A stretch of DNA of 64,000 bases from assembly GCA_963573315.1 (NCBI GenBank), contig OY752150.1, forward strand, positions 1,302,001 through 1,366,000, read 5' to 3'. This DNA is from Entomortierella parvispora (lineage: Eukaryota > Mortierellomycota > Mortierellomycetes > Mortierellales > Mortierellaceae). Shown here piece by piece: positions 21,861-32,817 of this stretch; the stretch's first letter is position 1, and every line of letters starts with the position of its first letter. The notes under the pieces are model-generated. The model saw nothing but the letters and a program-made list of their open reading frames with translations. It ran no database searches and had not been told where the DNA came from. The position numbers were made by a program, and so were the translations under genes.

Positions 21861-24322
21861 ATGATCTCCGATACAACCACCCCCAAGAGCATCGCCGTAG
21901 ACCAGACAAAGATGGACGTTGACCCCAAGGACTCTGCAAAGGAACTTGCCGTCAAGGGTGCCATCGAGGGCCCAGCCGCCATCCTCAACGACTCGTTCGG
22001 CGCCCTTCCCTCTTTTAACCGCATCAAATCAAAAGCAGCCGATAGTCAAACCATGCGAGCTCCCTCTTCCTCCTCACACGATCGAGATCCCCCAGACACT
22101 AAAACTTCCCAGGGATCAAACAGTAGGCATGATGGGCGATCTGATAATAGGCGGTCAGACGAAAGCCGCTCTATGCGCAACAACAACTCCTCTACATCCA
22201 CATCCAACCCCAGCTATCAAGATGGTCGTAGGAATGATAGTCAACGGAGTGGCAATAGTGCTAGGGATAACAGAGATACCAGGGACAACTATGACAGAGA
22301 CTCGAGAAACAGGGGTAATAACAGAAGCAACAGAGATGGCAGAGATGGCAGAGACGGAGGAGCGCGCGACAGAGACAACCGTGGTCGGCCCAGAGATCGA
22401 GATGATCGCCAACAGGCTCAGTCCTCGCGGCCATCCCAGAGCAAAGACCGAGACCATAACAAGGACAGCCACCACAACCCCAAGGAGAACCAGCCAAACA
22501 AGGACAATACCGCCGCCCAGTCTCGGAAAGAAAAGTCGAATGTCAATCCACCAGCAGACCAGTCCACAGCAGCGGCCCTGTCCAAGCCCGACCCTTTCAA
22601 CCTCTTGTCGATCACTGGGAAAATGGGTCAGCTGAACCCTCAAAGGGCATTCTTTGGCACTTCTCGGATCGTCGATGATTTTGAAAAGATCAACAAGATT
22701 GGCGAAGGAACCTATGGCGTAGTATAGTAAGTGCCTACTCGTCCTTGCTCGATGTGCTTTGCGTCAGGAAACCATTCTAGTGTACGGAACAAGATGAAGA
22801 TTTAACCACGTCTTTTTCTTTTCTTTACTTTCTACTTTCTTTGTAGTCGAGCCAAGGACAAAAAGACAAACGAAATTGTGGCGCTCAAAAGGATCAGGAT
22901 GGAGCGAGAGAGCGATGGACTGCCAATATCTTCTCTCCGAGAGATCAAATTGCTAAAGACACTCCGTCACGACAACATTGTTCTTGTCAAGGAAGTGGCT
23001 GTTGGCGCAGATCTTGATCAGATCTTTCTTGTCATGGAATATTGCGAGCAGGTAGGGATGCTACTACTTTGCTTTTGGCTTTTTTCTTTCCAGGGACAAC
23101 TCTAATATTCGAATCTACAATTCGCTTTCAATAGGATATGGCTGCGTTAATGGATAATGTCAAGAAGCCATATTCCCCGTCCGAGAGTATGTTGGCAATG
23201 GACTTTGTATTATCGCTTGGACAACAATTTTGCGGAGTGAACAACTCACATAGGATCGACTCTATCTTTTTTTTTGGTTATCTAGTCAAGTGCCTGATGC
23301 ACCAGCTGTTGAAGGGCATCGAATATTGTCATGACCACTATGTTATTCATCGCGACCTCAAATTGTCCAACCTCCTCCTCACCGCCCAAGGAATCCTGAA
23401 GATTGGTATATATATTCTTTTTTTTTTTTGCATCATTTTCGTACTTGGGAATACCAGAGAAGCCATGAATCTGATATTCTCGTGTCTTGTTTCCTTACTT
23501 TAGCTGATTTTGGACTTGCACGTTCGTTTGGATTGCCAACGAGGCCCATGACACCCAAAGTTGTGACGCTCTGGTACCGAGCACCCGAGTTGTTGTTTGG
23601 TGACTTGAACTACACAACCGCCGTAGATATGTGGTCAGCAGGATGTATCTTTGGCGAGTTGTTGAAGCATGGACCATTGTTGCCAGGAAAGGTCGAGAAG
23701 GAACAAGTAGATTTGATGATTGCTCTTTTGGGTACACCCCACGAAAAGATCTGGCAAGGATTCAACAAGTTGCCCATGGCCAGTATCAAACTCCCTGATC
23801 AGAGGTAAGACTCCAAAAAGGATGATCGAAGAACGACATTTCTAGGACTCGTTGGCAGGTTTTTGTGTCACATCCATGGAAAATGAACGATACATTATTA
23901 ATGCAATTGGATTCTTGTTTGTTTGTTTCCTTCTGCCCCACTTAGGCACAATAATTTAAGAAACAATTTCCCAAAGATCACAGATGCGGCCCGTTCGTTG
24001 CTCAGTGGACTGTTGACTTATGATCCCAAGAAGCGTCTTTCCGTCAAACAAGCGTTGGCTCACCCTTACTTTATCGAGGCGCCACCAGCAAAGCACCCCT
24101 CGCTCCTCCCTACACATCCAGAGATCCGCAACATTGCTATCACCCGGTAAGCGATACCTTTTTTTGCTTCTGTGAGTCTTCTTTTTGCTATGCAATTTCT
24201 TTTTACTCATATATTCCCTGAAATCTCTGTTTTACAGGCATGAAGAAAATCCAAAGTTGAAACGCCAACCTGCAGGAGAAGACTCTGAAAGTATAGGCAA
24301 CAATCGCAAGCGGATGAGGTGA
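21861..24322 (+). CDS. CDK10: CDK10-like cyclin-dependent kinase with long disordered N-terminus
   Basis: Seven exons (21861-22726, 22847-23051, 23135-23186, 23286-23405, 23504-23804, 23946-24146, 24238-24322) give 609 residues. The kinase domain starts near residue 275 with GEGTYG, ATP-binding Lys303, cyclin-binding helix PISSLRE (315-321), catalytic HRDLK (Asp398) and DFG (Asp416), then [17 protein letters not shown] with the T-loop Thr. The PISSLRE helix, DLKLSNLL and the C-terminal YDPKKR block point to CDK10 rather than CDK11 or Cdk9. Human CDK10 pairs with cyclin M; the partner here is not in the window. Unusual: about 270 N-terminal residues rich in Asn, Arg, Asp (RD/RDGRD repeats), absent from animal CDK10 and more like splicing- or transcription-linked CDKs. 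Confidence 0.92.
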
Positions 24323-24520
24323 TTCTTCAGCCACGAACCCCTTCATTCTACCAACCGTAATGAAGTAAATTATAAAAAAAGATGCAAAATGATCATTTCT
24401 TGGTCATTTCAATGGCATGCCAGGAAAATCTGTCGCTCGCTGTTGTTGTTGTTGTTGTTGATGTTGTCGCTATGACTGCTGCAGCCTATTTGGAAGTTGC
24501 CGTCGGTTTCATTACAGTCG

Positions 24521-27441
24521 TTATAGCGTGTATCTGAAAGCGGGATGTCTATCGGTCAAATCTCGGAGTTCGGCCTTGGAGAGGAATTTGAGGGGGTTGA
24601 CACCAAAGCTCACAGAGTAATTCCGACGATTGTTCTCGGCTTTAAGCATGAACCGCTGTATGTTGGCAAAGACGATCAGGAGCAAGAAGCATCCAATGTT
24701 CACCAAATGGCCTTTTGCTACAAGGGTTACCGATATTTCAAACGGACGAGAGAGTTAATATAACAAGGAAACAGGCCAGAGAGGGAGAAACGGGAGATGG
24801 GCACATTACTGTAGCGGGGACCATCGGGAGATTTGTAAAGCTGAGAGCCCATGACACCCGCGATACTGGACGAGAGCAAGAACATGGCGACGGAAACGGC
24901 TCTTTTGGCGTAGCCTCCCAGATTGGTTGTTAGCCATGAAGTGACAATGGGCGTCAATGGAGTCTGGCCCATGCTAATTACCAAGGATCCAGCATAGTTG
25001 ACTTTTAAACCCAGTAGGACAAGAAAGAAAAGCAATGAGTTTCTTAGCAAAAGTGTACATGAGGCGAGGCATCCGTCAGTATTTGAGCATCCCACCAGAA
25101 ACCAGTCGTGTGAAAAGAGAAGCAGACTTACCATAGACGTTATCTGTTAATAGAACCATGCAATATCCTATGATCGACACTACCGCTAATCCCATCAGGA
25201 TCATACCCCGCTGTTGAGTTCGATCTGCCAGGATTGCCGCACAAAAGGTTGAGATCGCTCCCAGGAAGTAGGCTGGTGAGGACAGAAGCTGGGCCAACAT
25301 CCGGGCTGCACTGGTCGGATCTCGCAAGACAGACTCTATATCCGGCTGAAGATACCCGGGCGAGGAGCCAATGATGGATATCGGCTCTTCAAGGGAAGGC
25401 ATGCCGGTGCTATTGCCACCGACCTCAGAGACTAATGAAGGGATTAACTTGTCATCCTTCATGGCTTTGGCGATGGCCATCCAGGCACGACTTAGAACTC
25501 CATTGGATGAAATGACTAGTGTATTCAGCAAGAAGGAAAAGGGTATAAAAAACGCGTTAGTGAACCACTTTGTTAAACTATCATGCGTCATGGGAAACAG
25601 GGTGGAAACTCACTAGGAATCGTCATGATGAGGTTCATAGCCATGAAGAGGTACACTTTGGTGTCTGTCATCGCCGCAATGATGTTTTTTTTCGAGATCT
25701 GACGCGTCACCTTGATCTTTGTATCGTTTCGGATCCTGTAAATCGCAATGGAAGTCTCGCGTTGATCCAGCCAAGGAGCCGACTCTGGGGACTTTGTCAG
25801 TAGGAACCTGTTGAAGATATGAAATGAAAAAAAAACGCGTCGTTTAGACAGGCAAGCCTCACTTATAGGAGCAATTCCAGCGAGCATTTGTGCGTGTGAG
25901 AGAGAGAAAGAACTTGTTTTTACCATGCTAAAACAGCCAAGACCATGGTGGGAATACTCTCAACGATAAAGATCCACTGCCATCCATGAAGGTGCAGCCT
26001 CCCATCCAAATGGCCAATGCCGCCCGAGATCAATCCTCCAAGGGCCCCTACGGCCGAACTGAACGTTTGGAGCAACGCCATCCGAAATGTCTGCTCAGAT
26101 CGCTTATAAAACATGGACACGTACATCAACACCCCTGGGATCAGCGCAGCCTCAGCAATCCCCAACAAAAAACGCGCTACCAACACTATATGAAATGTCT
26201 TGATCCAAGCCATCGTGAATGTAATACATCCCCTATGAAACGGAAGGGAAGAAGAGAGCTATAACTCAAATACTTTTGGTTTCCTGGTCAAACAACAAAG
26301 GCACATGTGGAGCCATTGGCCCGTTGATTGGACAACATACCAGATAAACATGGAAGCTGGGAGCCAGTTCTTGGGTGTCAAATACAACAAGGCCATGATG
26401 GAAGGTATCTCGGCTAACCCGTAACCAACATAGAATACGGCTATAGCCCAACTGAATTGTTCACGGGTCGCATGCAGCGAGTTCTCGAATGCAAACATCC
26501 TTGCATTTGTCACGTTGATTCGATCTAGTAGCAAGAGCAGGAACAAAAAGCGCGTCCTATAAATGTTAAAAAATCACATTCTGAATCTCACTGTCAATGT
26601 TGATATTTGATAAAAAAAAAACCTGGGTCGTACTCAAAGTCGACGCGCCATAAAGCATCCCTAGAATCGGGATGAGTCTCCTATCAATCTTCTTCACCAA
26701 TCGTTTCTCCTCCTCGAGGGAATATCCGAACAACCCTCCTGGGTTGGTCGGGCTCTTGCTGATAAACCCTGATAAGCCCTCTCCAAACACTGACGCAGTC
26801 GGGCTCACGGGGATGCCTGGGCCTAACGTGCTCAAAAAGTTGAGTTTCAGGGCCTGCTCGATTCCATTTACTGAGGATGATCGATGGTGCCTTTTGTTTT
26901 CAGTGTTCCCTTCCTGAATGTCCGCTGCACCGCTCCTGTACTTGCGTTGAAGCCCAAAGAAAGAGGACCTGTGCGTCCCAGTGGGTGTCGCCAAACCCAG
27001 AGGTAAACAAGAAGACGAGAGAGAGTGTCGTCGACTGGACCCATCGGAAAGTCTAGAAAGCTTGGTGGTCGATATCTTCAGTGTTGCCTGGCTGTCATTG
27101 GGATCATGTTGACCTCCTCCATCACCTGGTATGTCTAAAGGAACGAAACGATAAATATTGCGTCAGTGGGAACTGAACACTATAACTGTAAGCCGGACAG
27201 TACATCGCGTGTAAGAGTTACTCAAATATCGTCCTTGAGATTCTAGGTCACGCATCGCTTCTCGACTATGTCGGTGATCTTCTTCATTGTCAGAGTCAGA
27301 GTCACTTTCAAAATCATCTTCATCACCCGGCTGATAGATCGTCCTAGAGTTGACTGTGGAGCTGCTTGAGCCATTGGCGCTGGAAGACGATGAGTGAACA
27401 GGCGCCAAAACCTGAAGATGGATGGCGCTCAGAGATGTCAT
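24521..27441 (-). CDS. MFS transporter, allantoate-permease (anion:cation symporter) type
   Basis: Eight exons (27222-27441, 26634-27134, 26341-26524, 25924-26232, 25614-25807, 25132-25515, 24810-25001, 24521-24717) give 726 residues. Twelve membrane segments are expected. Family marks: RRLIPILG at the first segment, NRINVTNAR loop (usually DR.N..NA), ARFLLGIAEAALIPGVLMY in the fourth segment, WQWIFIVES, and the C-terminal RYTKGH..RHPAFRYTL block. Related yeast proteins (Dal5, Tna1, Vht1 and others) take up small organic anions; the substrate here cannot be told. Odd: about 240 residues of Ser/Asp-rich cytosolic sequence before the first segment, and Asn where the family usually has Asp in the DR motif. 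The exon 2/3 junction is the least certain; another acceptor at about 26547 is possible. The gene converges with the CDK10-like gene. Confidence 0.88.
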
Positions 27442-28176
27442 GTAATTCTGGATCCCAAAGGCTAGTAGAGGTCACAACCATGATAAGTACAAAGATAGTC
27501 GTCTGGGGCTTTTGGACGATTCAGTTGTTTATCCCCAGTCTCAACATGCCTCAAAGGAAGAGATATATGTTCAAAAGTAGGGGAATATGTATAGGGTTGC
27601 CAGTGCCTAGGATGGGGATATGTGGCAAAGACAAAAAAATGATTGCTGAAGAAGAAGATAATGATCAAGGATAGTGTGGGGAGGCGCTGTGCAAGGACTG
27701 GAGATAGCTGAATTTGGAATCACAAGTATCAGTGAGCAAGGGTCCAGCTTTGAGCCAGAGTGCAAAGAAGGCGTCAGTGGGAGAAGGGTAAAAGTAAGAA
27801 AGCCAAGATCGCGAATGAGAAACGGTTACAGCGAGGAATTGATCTGGACTTATAGGCACGAGGGGGGATGCAAGGATGCGCTATGGCAACAGAACAACTC
27901 AAACGGTCCACCTGATTAAAGCAATAGAAGAATGTTCGTTGGGAACCAGATATGATCCGTCTTACGGCAGTGACGCCCATGAAATCTATGCTATGGACAT
28001 CTCAGTAAAGAGGCAGACGTATTTTGGAAATTTACCAATAAAGAAAAAAAGGGTCAAGGGTCCTCACACTAATTCCAAGGAAAGAAAGGCAGATCAAGCT
28101 GTTTACCTCTCTTTCTTTCTTTCACAAAACGTACTTTTATTTTTTCTGCACCCTTTTTAATCAGTCTGCCGAAAAC
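27442..28176. other. Intergenic region between MFS and PPR-like genes
   Basis: About 0.73 kb holding the promoter of the leftward MFS gene and the 3' end of the leftward PPR-like gene. Short open frames on both strands show no recognisable content. Confidence 0.5.
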
Positions 28177-29670
28177 CTAAAATTCCATGGATTGCCGAAG
28201 ATACGCCCGGATTTCGTCTTTCCGAGTCGTCGCCAAGTCGGGGAAGTAAAGTCCAAACAACTGTGCCCTTGGAAGCTTCGATAAGCCACGCTGAGGGTGA
28301 CCATGTTTACGAGTTGCCGTTCTTGCTTGTTGACGAGTGCTTCCAAGGATAACATATCCTGCTGTCATCATCCCTACGGCCAGCCCTATGCCGAGAGCCA
28401 CCTCCTGTGTAGCAAGAATGTGTAACATCCCCTCCCCAGGAATCGAAGGATCCATGGGCGGATGCTCATGACCTTCTACAGAATTCTGTACACCGCTTTC
28501 AAAGAGACCAGACGTAGGCAGCGCCATTACTCCCATCATTGTGAATTTTCCCACTGTCGCTCCAACTAGTCCACCAAGTCCCATCTTCATCCAGAAAGCC
28601 ACCTGCGCCTGTCTTGAAAGTGTTTTCGTTGCCTGGTCAAGGATATCATCCACTTGCCGAACATGCTCCTCCTTTTCTGCAGTAGATCCCAGATCCCGAC
28701 CATGCACTGCGGCTGCTCTCAACACAAGTTTATACGTTGTCAGGTCCGGCTTGACATCTCCCTGTGGCCGTTGTCGCATTTCCAAAAAGAGAGTCCTCGC
28801 CTTCTCGAACTGTCCTGTCATAGCACAGACATTGAGGAATGCGTTCGTGACTTGTAGCGAAGGTGTCCGAGTACCCTTCGGTGGCACCTCAGAGTCGACT
28901 TTGTGTGTGGCGTCCACTGAGAATGGAAAACCTCTTGCAACGTCGTCGTGTATTGAGCAGGCAATGTCAAACACCAAGTCGGATGTGAAAACAGAAGACT
29001 GGAGGATGGTGTCCAACAGATTGGGGTGCAGCCCAGCGCTTTCTCTGCTGCCACGTGGTTTTGTATGGTCCTGGCTCTGCACTTTTGCTCCATGATGCCC
29101 AGTGTTCCCTGTCCTGGAGGACTGACGCTCCTGGGCCGCCGTGGCTGTCTTTGAAAGATGGGCACAGGCTAACAACATTGCCTCCAAAGCCTGGTCGCTC
29201 ACTTCTGGATGGCTTTTCAAGTAAGAAGAGACGCTCTTCTTCAGTTGTGTAGGGTTTTTGCACTGGTCGAAATCCAGCCCTTGCGTCTGATCCGAGAACT
29301 GGATGGCGTACGGCTCTACAATGTTTCCAGACGATCTTTGACAGGACGGCAGAGTCGACGAAAAGAAACGTTGATAAGGCAGTTTCCATTGTAGGTGCGG
29401 GATATGTTGGCGCTCTGTGCTGAAGGTCAGGTGGTGACTATGAAGAAGGTTTCTGGAGGATGCTGTGGAAGCAGTGGCCCTCGCATGATCCTGCGACCGC
29501 GTCCTTGTGAGCGTGGCGGATACCCGGCTTTCTGGCACGATGACGAAATTCCTCTTGCAGAGATGCGCATGGCGCGATTTCACTTTGCGGAATAGAGAAT
29601 GCGTCCCTGGGTCTGCTCTGCAGCCCATGGAGAGGTTTCGACTCCATTGCTGGGGATTCAAAAATGACAT
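28177..29670 (-). CDS. Putative mitochondrial PPR-like membrane protein
   Basis: A single exon of 497 codons. The N-terminal 100 residues are rich in Arg, Ser and His and poor in acid, as in mitochondrial presequences (e.g. RFFSSTLPSCQRSS, a likely cleavage region). Residues around 275-330 read as a pentatricopeptide-type helix pair (VTNAFLNVCAMTGQFEKARTLF then KPDLTTYKLVLRAAAVHG). The C-terminal third has two Gly-rich hydrophobic stretches (LGGLVGATVGKFTMMGVMAL and a second near VALGIGLAVGMMTAGYVIL) that could span the inner membrane. Such PPR-plus-membrane proteins often help organelle mRNA handling or translation; that role is inference. Confidence 0.7.
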   Translation of the reverse strand: MSFLNPQQWSRNLSMGCRADPGTHSLFRKVKSRHAHLCKRNFVIVPESRVSATLTRTRSQDHARATASTASSRNLLHSHHLTFSTERQHIPHLQWKLPYQRFFSSTLPSCQRSSGNIVEPYAIQFSDQTQGLDFDQCKNPTQLKKSVSSYLKSHPEVSDQALEAMLLACAHLSKTATAAQERQSSRTGNTGHHGAKVQSQDHTKPRGSRESAGLHPNLLDTILQSSVFTSDLVFDIACSIHDDVARGFPFSVDATHKVDSEVPPKGTRTPSLQVTNAFLNVCAMTGQFEKARTLFLEMRQRPQGDVKPDLTTYKLVLRAAAVHGRDLGSTAEKEEHVRQVDDILDQATKTLSRQAQVAFWMKMGLGGLVGATVGKFTMMGVMALPTSGLFESGVQNSVEGHEHPPMDPSIPGEGMLHILATQEVALGIGLAVGMMTAGYVILGSTRQQARTATRKHGHPQRGLSKLPRAQLFGLYFPDLATTRKDEIRAYLRQSMEF

Positions 29671-30179
29671 TGGCGCCGGAGAGGAAGAAAGAAAAAAAGA
29701 GTTTGAGGTTTAATGTCGAATGGTACATTTTACAAGCAATCCAATCAGTCTGATCAATCTGTTGGATTAAATTTCCTGTGTAAAAAATAATTTTAACACG
29801 GCTCAATGGCAAAGAACTTTCCTTTTGGGGTCGCTTATCTGCAATCATACTATCCCCTTTAATACAGTTTTAGTTCTTCATGTTAACTTGAACACGTTCT
29901 CTCAACCACCTTAACCCTGACTCGACCTCGCTTCCCTTCACCAACTCCTCTCCTGTCCTTGGAAATGTTATTGCCCCCTGTCGTGTCTCGCCTAGTCGTG
30001 ATTGAGGACTGTCGGCGGGTATGATTGTGCAGAATGACAGGGTCAACAGATATGGGACCCAAAATTAAAGTCGCCCCATGGTCGGCCGTGTCAACTGCGC
30101 AAAAAGTAAGAGAGGACGTCGCGGTAACGCTAGCGCGCGCCACACTTACAATCAAAAGTCTTTGCAATTAGCAAAAGAT
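29671..30179. other. Intergenic region between PPR-like gene and tRNA
   Basis: About 0.5 kb, AT-rich near the PPR-like start codon and otherwise featureless. T-runs at 30174-30177 on the minus strand serve as the tRNA terminator. No gene seen. Confidence 0.5.
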
Positions 30180-30250
30180 TGCGTGGTCCGGGAATCGAAC
30201 CCGGGTCTACCGCGTGGCAGGCGGTAATTATACCACTAAACCAACCACGC
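30180..30250 (-). tRNA. tRNA-Gly (GCC anticodon)
   Basis: Read on the minus strand this folds as a full cloverleaf of 71 nt including an A discriminator: seven-pair acceptor stem GCGTGGT/ACCACGC, D-arm containing the A box (TGGTTTAGTGG), anticodon stem ACCGC/GCGGT around loop CTGCCAC with anticodon GCC, and T-arm CCGGG-TTCGATT-CCCGG (B box GGTTCGATTCC). No intron. A TTTT run within ten bases of the 3' end is a normal RNA polymerase III terminator. Confidence 0.97.
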
Positions 30251-30300
30251 TTTCGGATATTCCGGGGAATTTGTTTCATATCTGAGTCACAAGTTGACAA

Positions 30301-30326
30301 ATCACGTGATACCTAAATCACGTGAT
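30301..30326. promoter_or_regulatory. Paired ATCACGTGAT palindromes upstream of the tRNA
   Basis: The 10-bp palindrome ATCACGTGAT occurs twice, at 30301-30310 and 30317-30326, a 16-bp period, about 50 bp upstream of the tRNA-Gly. The CACGTG core with ATCAC flank is the preferred site of Cbf1-type bHLH factors in yeasts. It could act on the tRNA gene or on nothing now active, since the sequence beyond it is a decayed ferritin copy. Confidence 0.5.
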
Positions 30327-30391
30327 CTTAGTCGCATTGGGGTTTTGGGGTGGAAGTGGGAGCAGGCGCGGGTACAAGCGCGTCACCAAGC

Positions 30392-30627
30392 AAAAACAGC
30401 TGGAGCAACATTGCAAACAATTAACAAGGTCATAGCTAGCAAAAGAAAGAACCTACGTCCAAGGCCGTCACCACCGACGCGGTGTAATTCCAGTGACAAG
30501 GTCAGTATTCTTCTTGATGGCCTCGGCCTGTTTACTCGGGGTATTCAGACTCGATAAAGTCGCACATCTGAGGGTCGTTGTTCTCCTCAGCTACCTTGTG
30601 AAGGTTAAGCGAGCTATTGGTGACATT
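30392..30627 (-). pseudogene. Partial, decayed copy of the ferritin gene (exon 3 plus part of intron 3)
   Basis: This stretch aligns with 31851-32071 of the intact ferritin gene in the same orientation: the first part matches ferritin intron 3 (AAAAACAGCTGGA) and the rest matches exon 3, about 90 percent identical by eye over the exon part. Two single-base insertions (near 30494 and 30536) break the frame, and exons 1, 2 and 4 are missing. Because intron sequence is included, it arose by DNA duplication and not by reverse transcription. It lies about 1.2 kb from the 3' end of the intact gene. Confidence 0.85.
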
Positions 30628-31766
30628 TATGAAACGTGTTACATGTATGTTACAAACAGTCTTTTACATGTATCTTGAGTGTCAAAAAGTCTTTTTCGCG
30701 CCCAAAACTCAACATACTCGTTCTGGTGAACAGTTTTGTTGACTGCAAGGTTTAGGACGTCGACACCTAGATAGGGCCGAAAGGTTGCTTCTCGAGGATG
30801 TGGAGAAAGTGAAATATCCAAATCTGATGAAGGATGGTTGATAGAAGCGCAATTGCACTGATATTGCTCGTATGAAGGATCTGATCATGTTCCACCATAG
30901 AGGTTTTCAGATCCTGATTCTCGCCCGATCATATTTTAAGTGTCGTGTGATCTTCAATTTTGAACAGCAATGTCTATTAAAGAAAGGTTATCTCCCGCTC
31001 GCGAGGCCAGATGTGCTGTATTTATCTTTGTCAAGAAGCATTGATTTCGGTAGAGTCCTTTGAACTGTACGCATCAAGACTGGGCTCTAAGATGAGGGGG
31101 GCTCAATTCCAGCCCAGCGGAAAAAGAAGAATCCACAATGGGTACAGGCTCAACAGAAGCGGATCGAGGAAAAACTGATAGACACCAAATGAGGGAGACT
31201 CTTTTCCAAATTAGCCACGGCAACAGAACACGACATTGTAAATATCTATATCCGGACGCGATGAGGACAAACAGAAACAAATACGCGAAAGCAGGAAGAC
31301 GGGTAGTAAAAGCCGGCGCTAGCGATGACTGGCGATCCACAAGAAAAGACCTAGCTTCAAATTTGTTGTTCCCAAAATGCATAATTCCAAAGAAAAGGCA
31401 CACTGTCCACATTCAGATTGGTACACTTTCTTTGCATCGTTATCAGATGGAGAGATCAAATCTGATAACGGCGGCTCTTCCTACAACAGCGCCTGCGTGG
31501 ATTTCACTTCATCTTGTGTACCGGTTCGATAAAGTTACGCCCATCACAGCAAGTGTAGAGTGATCATGGCAAGGGTGGTACGGTACAAGGGTGGTGCGGT
31601 ACACCGTAAACGTCGGACGTCAGGAGGCGTGGGCAATGGTCACCAACCTAGAATGAGCACCTGATCATGCATTGGACGAACATCGTCTGTCGTTGTATGT
31701 ACATTTTATTCTGTAGTAAAGCACTTTTTGGTGTTTGGAGAAGACGCGATTGAAGTCAGGTATAGT
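30628..31766. other. Spacer between ferritin and its partial copy
   Basis: About 1.1 kb with no recognisable gene. Open frames of 112-141 codons on both strands (31074-31412, 31138-31563) overlap one another and resemble nothing. A short imperfect tandem repeat (CAAGGGTGGTRCGGTA, two copies) lies near 31569-31603. Confidence 0.5.
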
Positions 31767-32817
31767 TTAGGCGGAATGGTGCTTCAACAGCTCCTGGTCC
31801 CAGAGGTACACTAGAGTAATTGAAAGAGAGAGAATAATTCAAGAGTTAATAAAAACAGCTGGAACAACATTCCAACGATGCCTGGCAAGAAGAAGGAGCT
31901 TACATCCAAGGCCGTCGCCACCGACGCGGTGCAATTGAGTGACAAGGTCAGCAATCTTCTTGATAGCCTCGACCTGCTCCTCGAGGTATTCAGACTCGAT
32001 AAAGTCGCATAACTGAGGGTCGTTGTTCTCCTCAGCTACCTTGTGGAGGTTAAGCAAACTCTTGTTGACATCTTTTTTGTTTTTTTGGAGTAGATGTGGT
32101 AAAGTGGGTCAGTCGGTTTGTCTTTTGTGTTTGTGATTTTTGCGCTTGGACTCGTCAACAGCAACATCGCTGCGATCCACCCCCTTTCTGAGCCCACAAT
32201 AGAAGGGTGAATGACAGTCTACACAAGACGTGGGCCATCGAATAGATTGTGTTCTGGACAAGAGGATTGCGCTGTAAATAAAAAAATCGAAAAAAGAGAA
32301 TGTCACTCACCCTTCTCAAGCTGAAGAGTCGATTCAATGGCATTACGGGCCGAGGACCACTCAGCCTCGGGGGCCTGGAGAGTCTGGAGGATGACCTTGC
32401 CACCGCGACGATTCTGGTAGTCGATCAGCTTTTGAGCGTGCTCACGCTCCTCTCCTGCGCTCTCCTTGAAGAACTTTTCGAGACCGGGGAGAGCCTGGTT
32501 GACATGGCCAGCCCAAGCAGCCAAGGACAAATAGACCTGGGAAGCCTGGAGCTCCTGGCTGATCTGTTGGCAATAATCGTTAAGCAATTGAACGGGTTAG
32601 GCAACAAGAAGAGGGCGAACGGATACGGCATGAAGTTGGAGGAGTCCCCCTCGGAAAGAGAAGAAGTGTTTCAAAAAACATGAGTGCCTGCATGTTTGGA
32701 CATGGGTCTAGTAAAAGAGCATGAATGAAGAAGGAAAGGAATTAAAGAATGCGGTTGTACCTGGTGGTTGATCGCCTCCTCGGAGGCGGAGGAGAAGTTT
32801 TGCTTGGCCAAAGACAT
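31767..32817 (-). CDS. Ferritin, ferroxidase (H) type
   Basis: Exons 32761-32817, 32311-32563, 31904-32071 and 31767-31810 give 173 residues, the usual ferritin subunit size. Ferritin forms a 24-subunit cage that oxidises Fe(II) and stores iron as mineral. Ferroxidase-centre residues are all seen: Glu in QELQAS, Tyr in [12 protein letters not shown] (Glu, Glu, His), Glu in LQLEKDV and Gln in LEEQV, so it is an active H type. No signal peptide, so cytosolic. Most Dikarya lack ferritin and use vacuolar iron storage, whereas zygomycete-type fungi have it. Two GATA motifs lie about 220 bp upstream. A broken partial copy lies downstream at 30392-30627. Confidence 0.96.

Noticed and set aside
21276-22027. 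ORFs in the NOP14/CDK10 divergent promoter
   Set aside because: Produced by CT/GA-rich repeats; no coding character and both strands are open.
22155-22643. Val/Ile-rich minus-strand ORF that looks like a membrane protein
   Set aside because: Antisense of the Arg/Asp/Asn-rich CDK10 N-terminus; the hydrophobicity is a codon-complement effect.
24436-24470. GTT/CAA trinucleotide run taken as a possible coding poly-Gln/Asn tract
   Set aside because: It lies in the 3' region between two convergent genes and is in no supported frame.
31074-31563. Overlapping 112- and 141-codon ORFs between ferritin and its partial copy
   Set aside because: They overlap on opposite strands, show no domain and have no supporting context.
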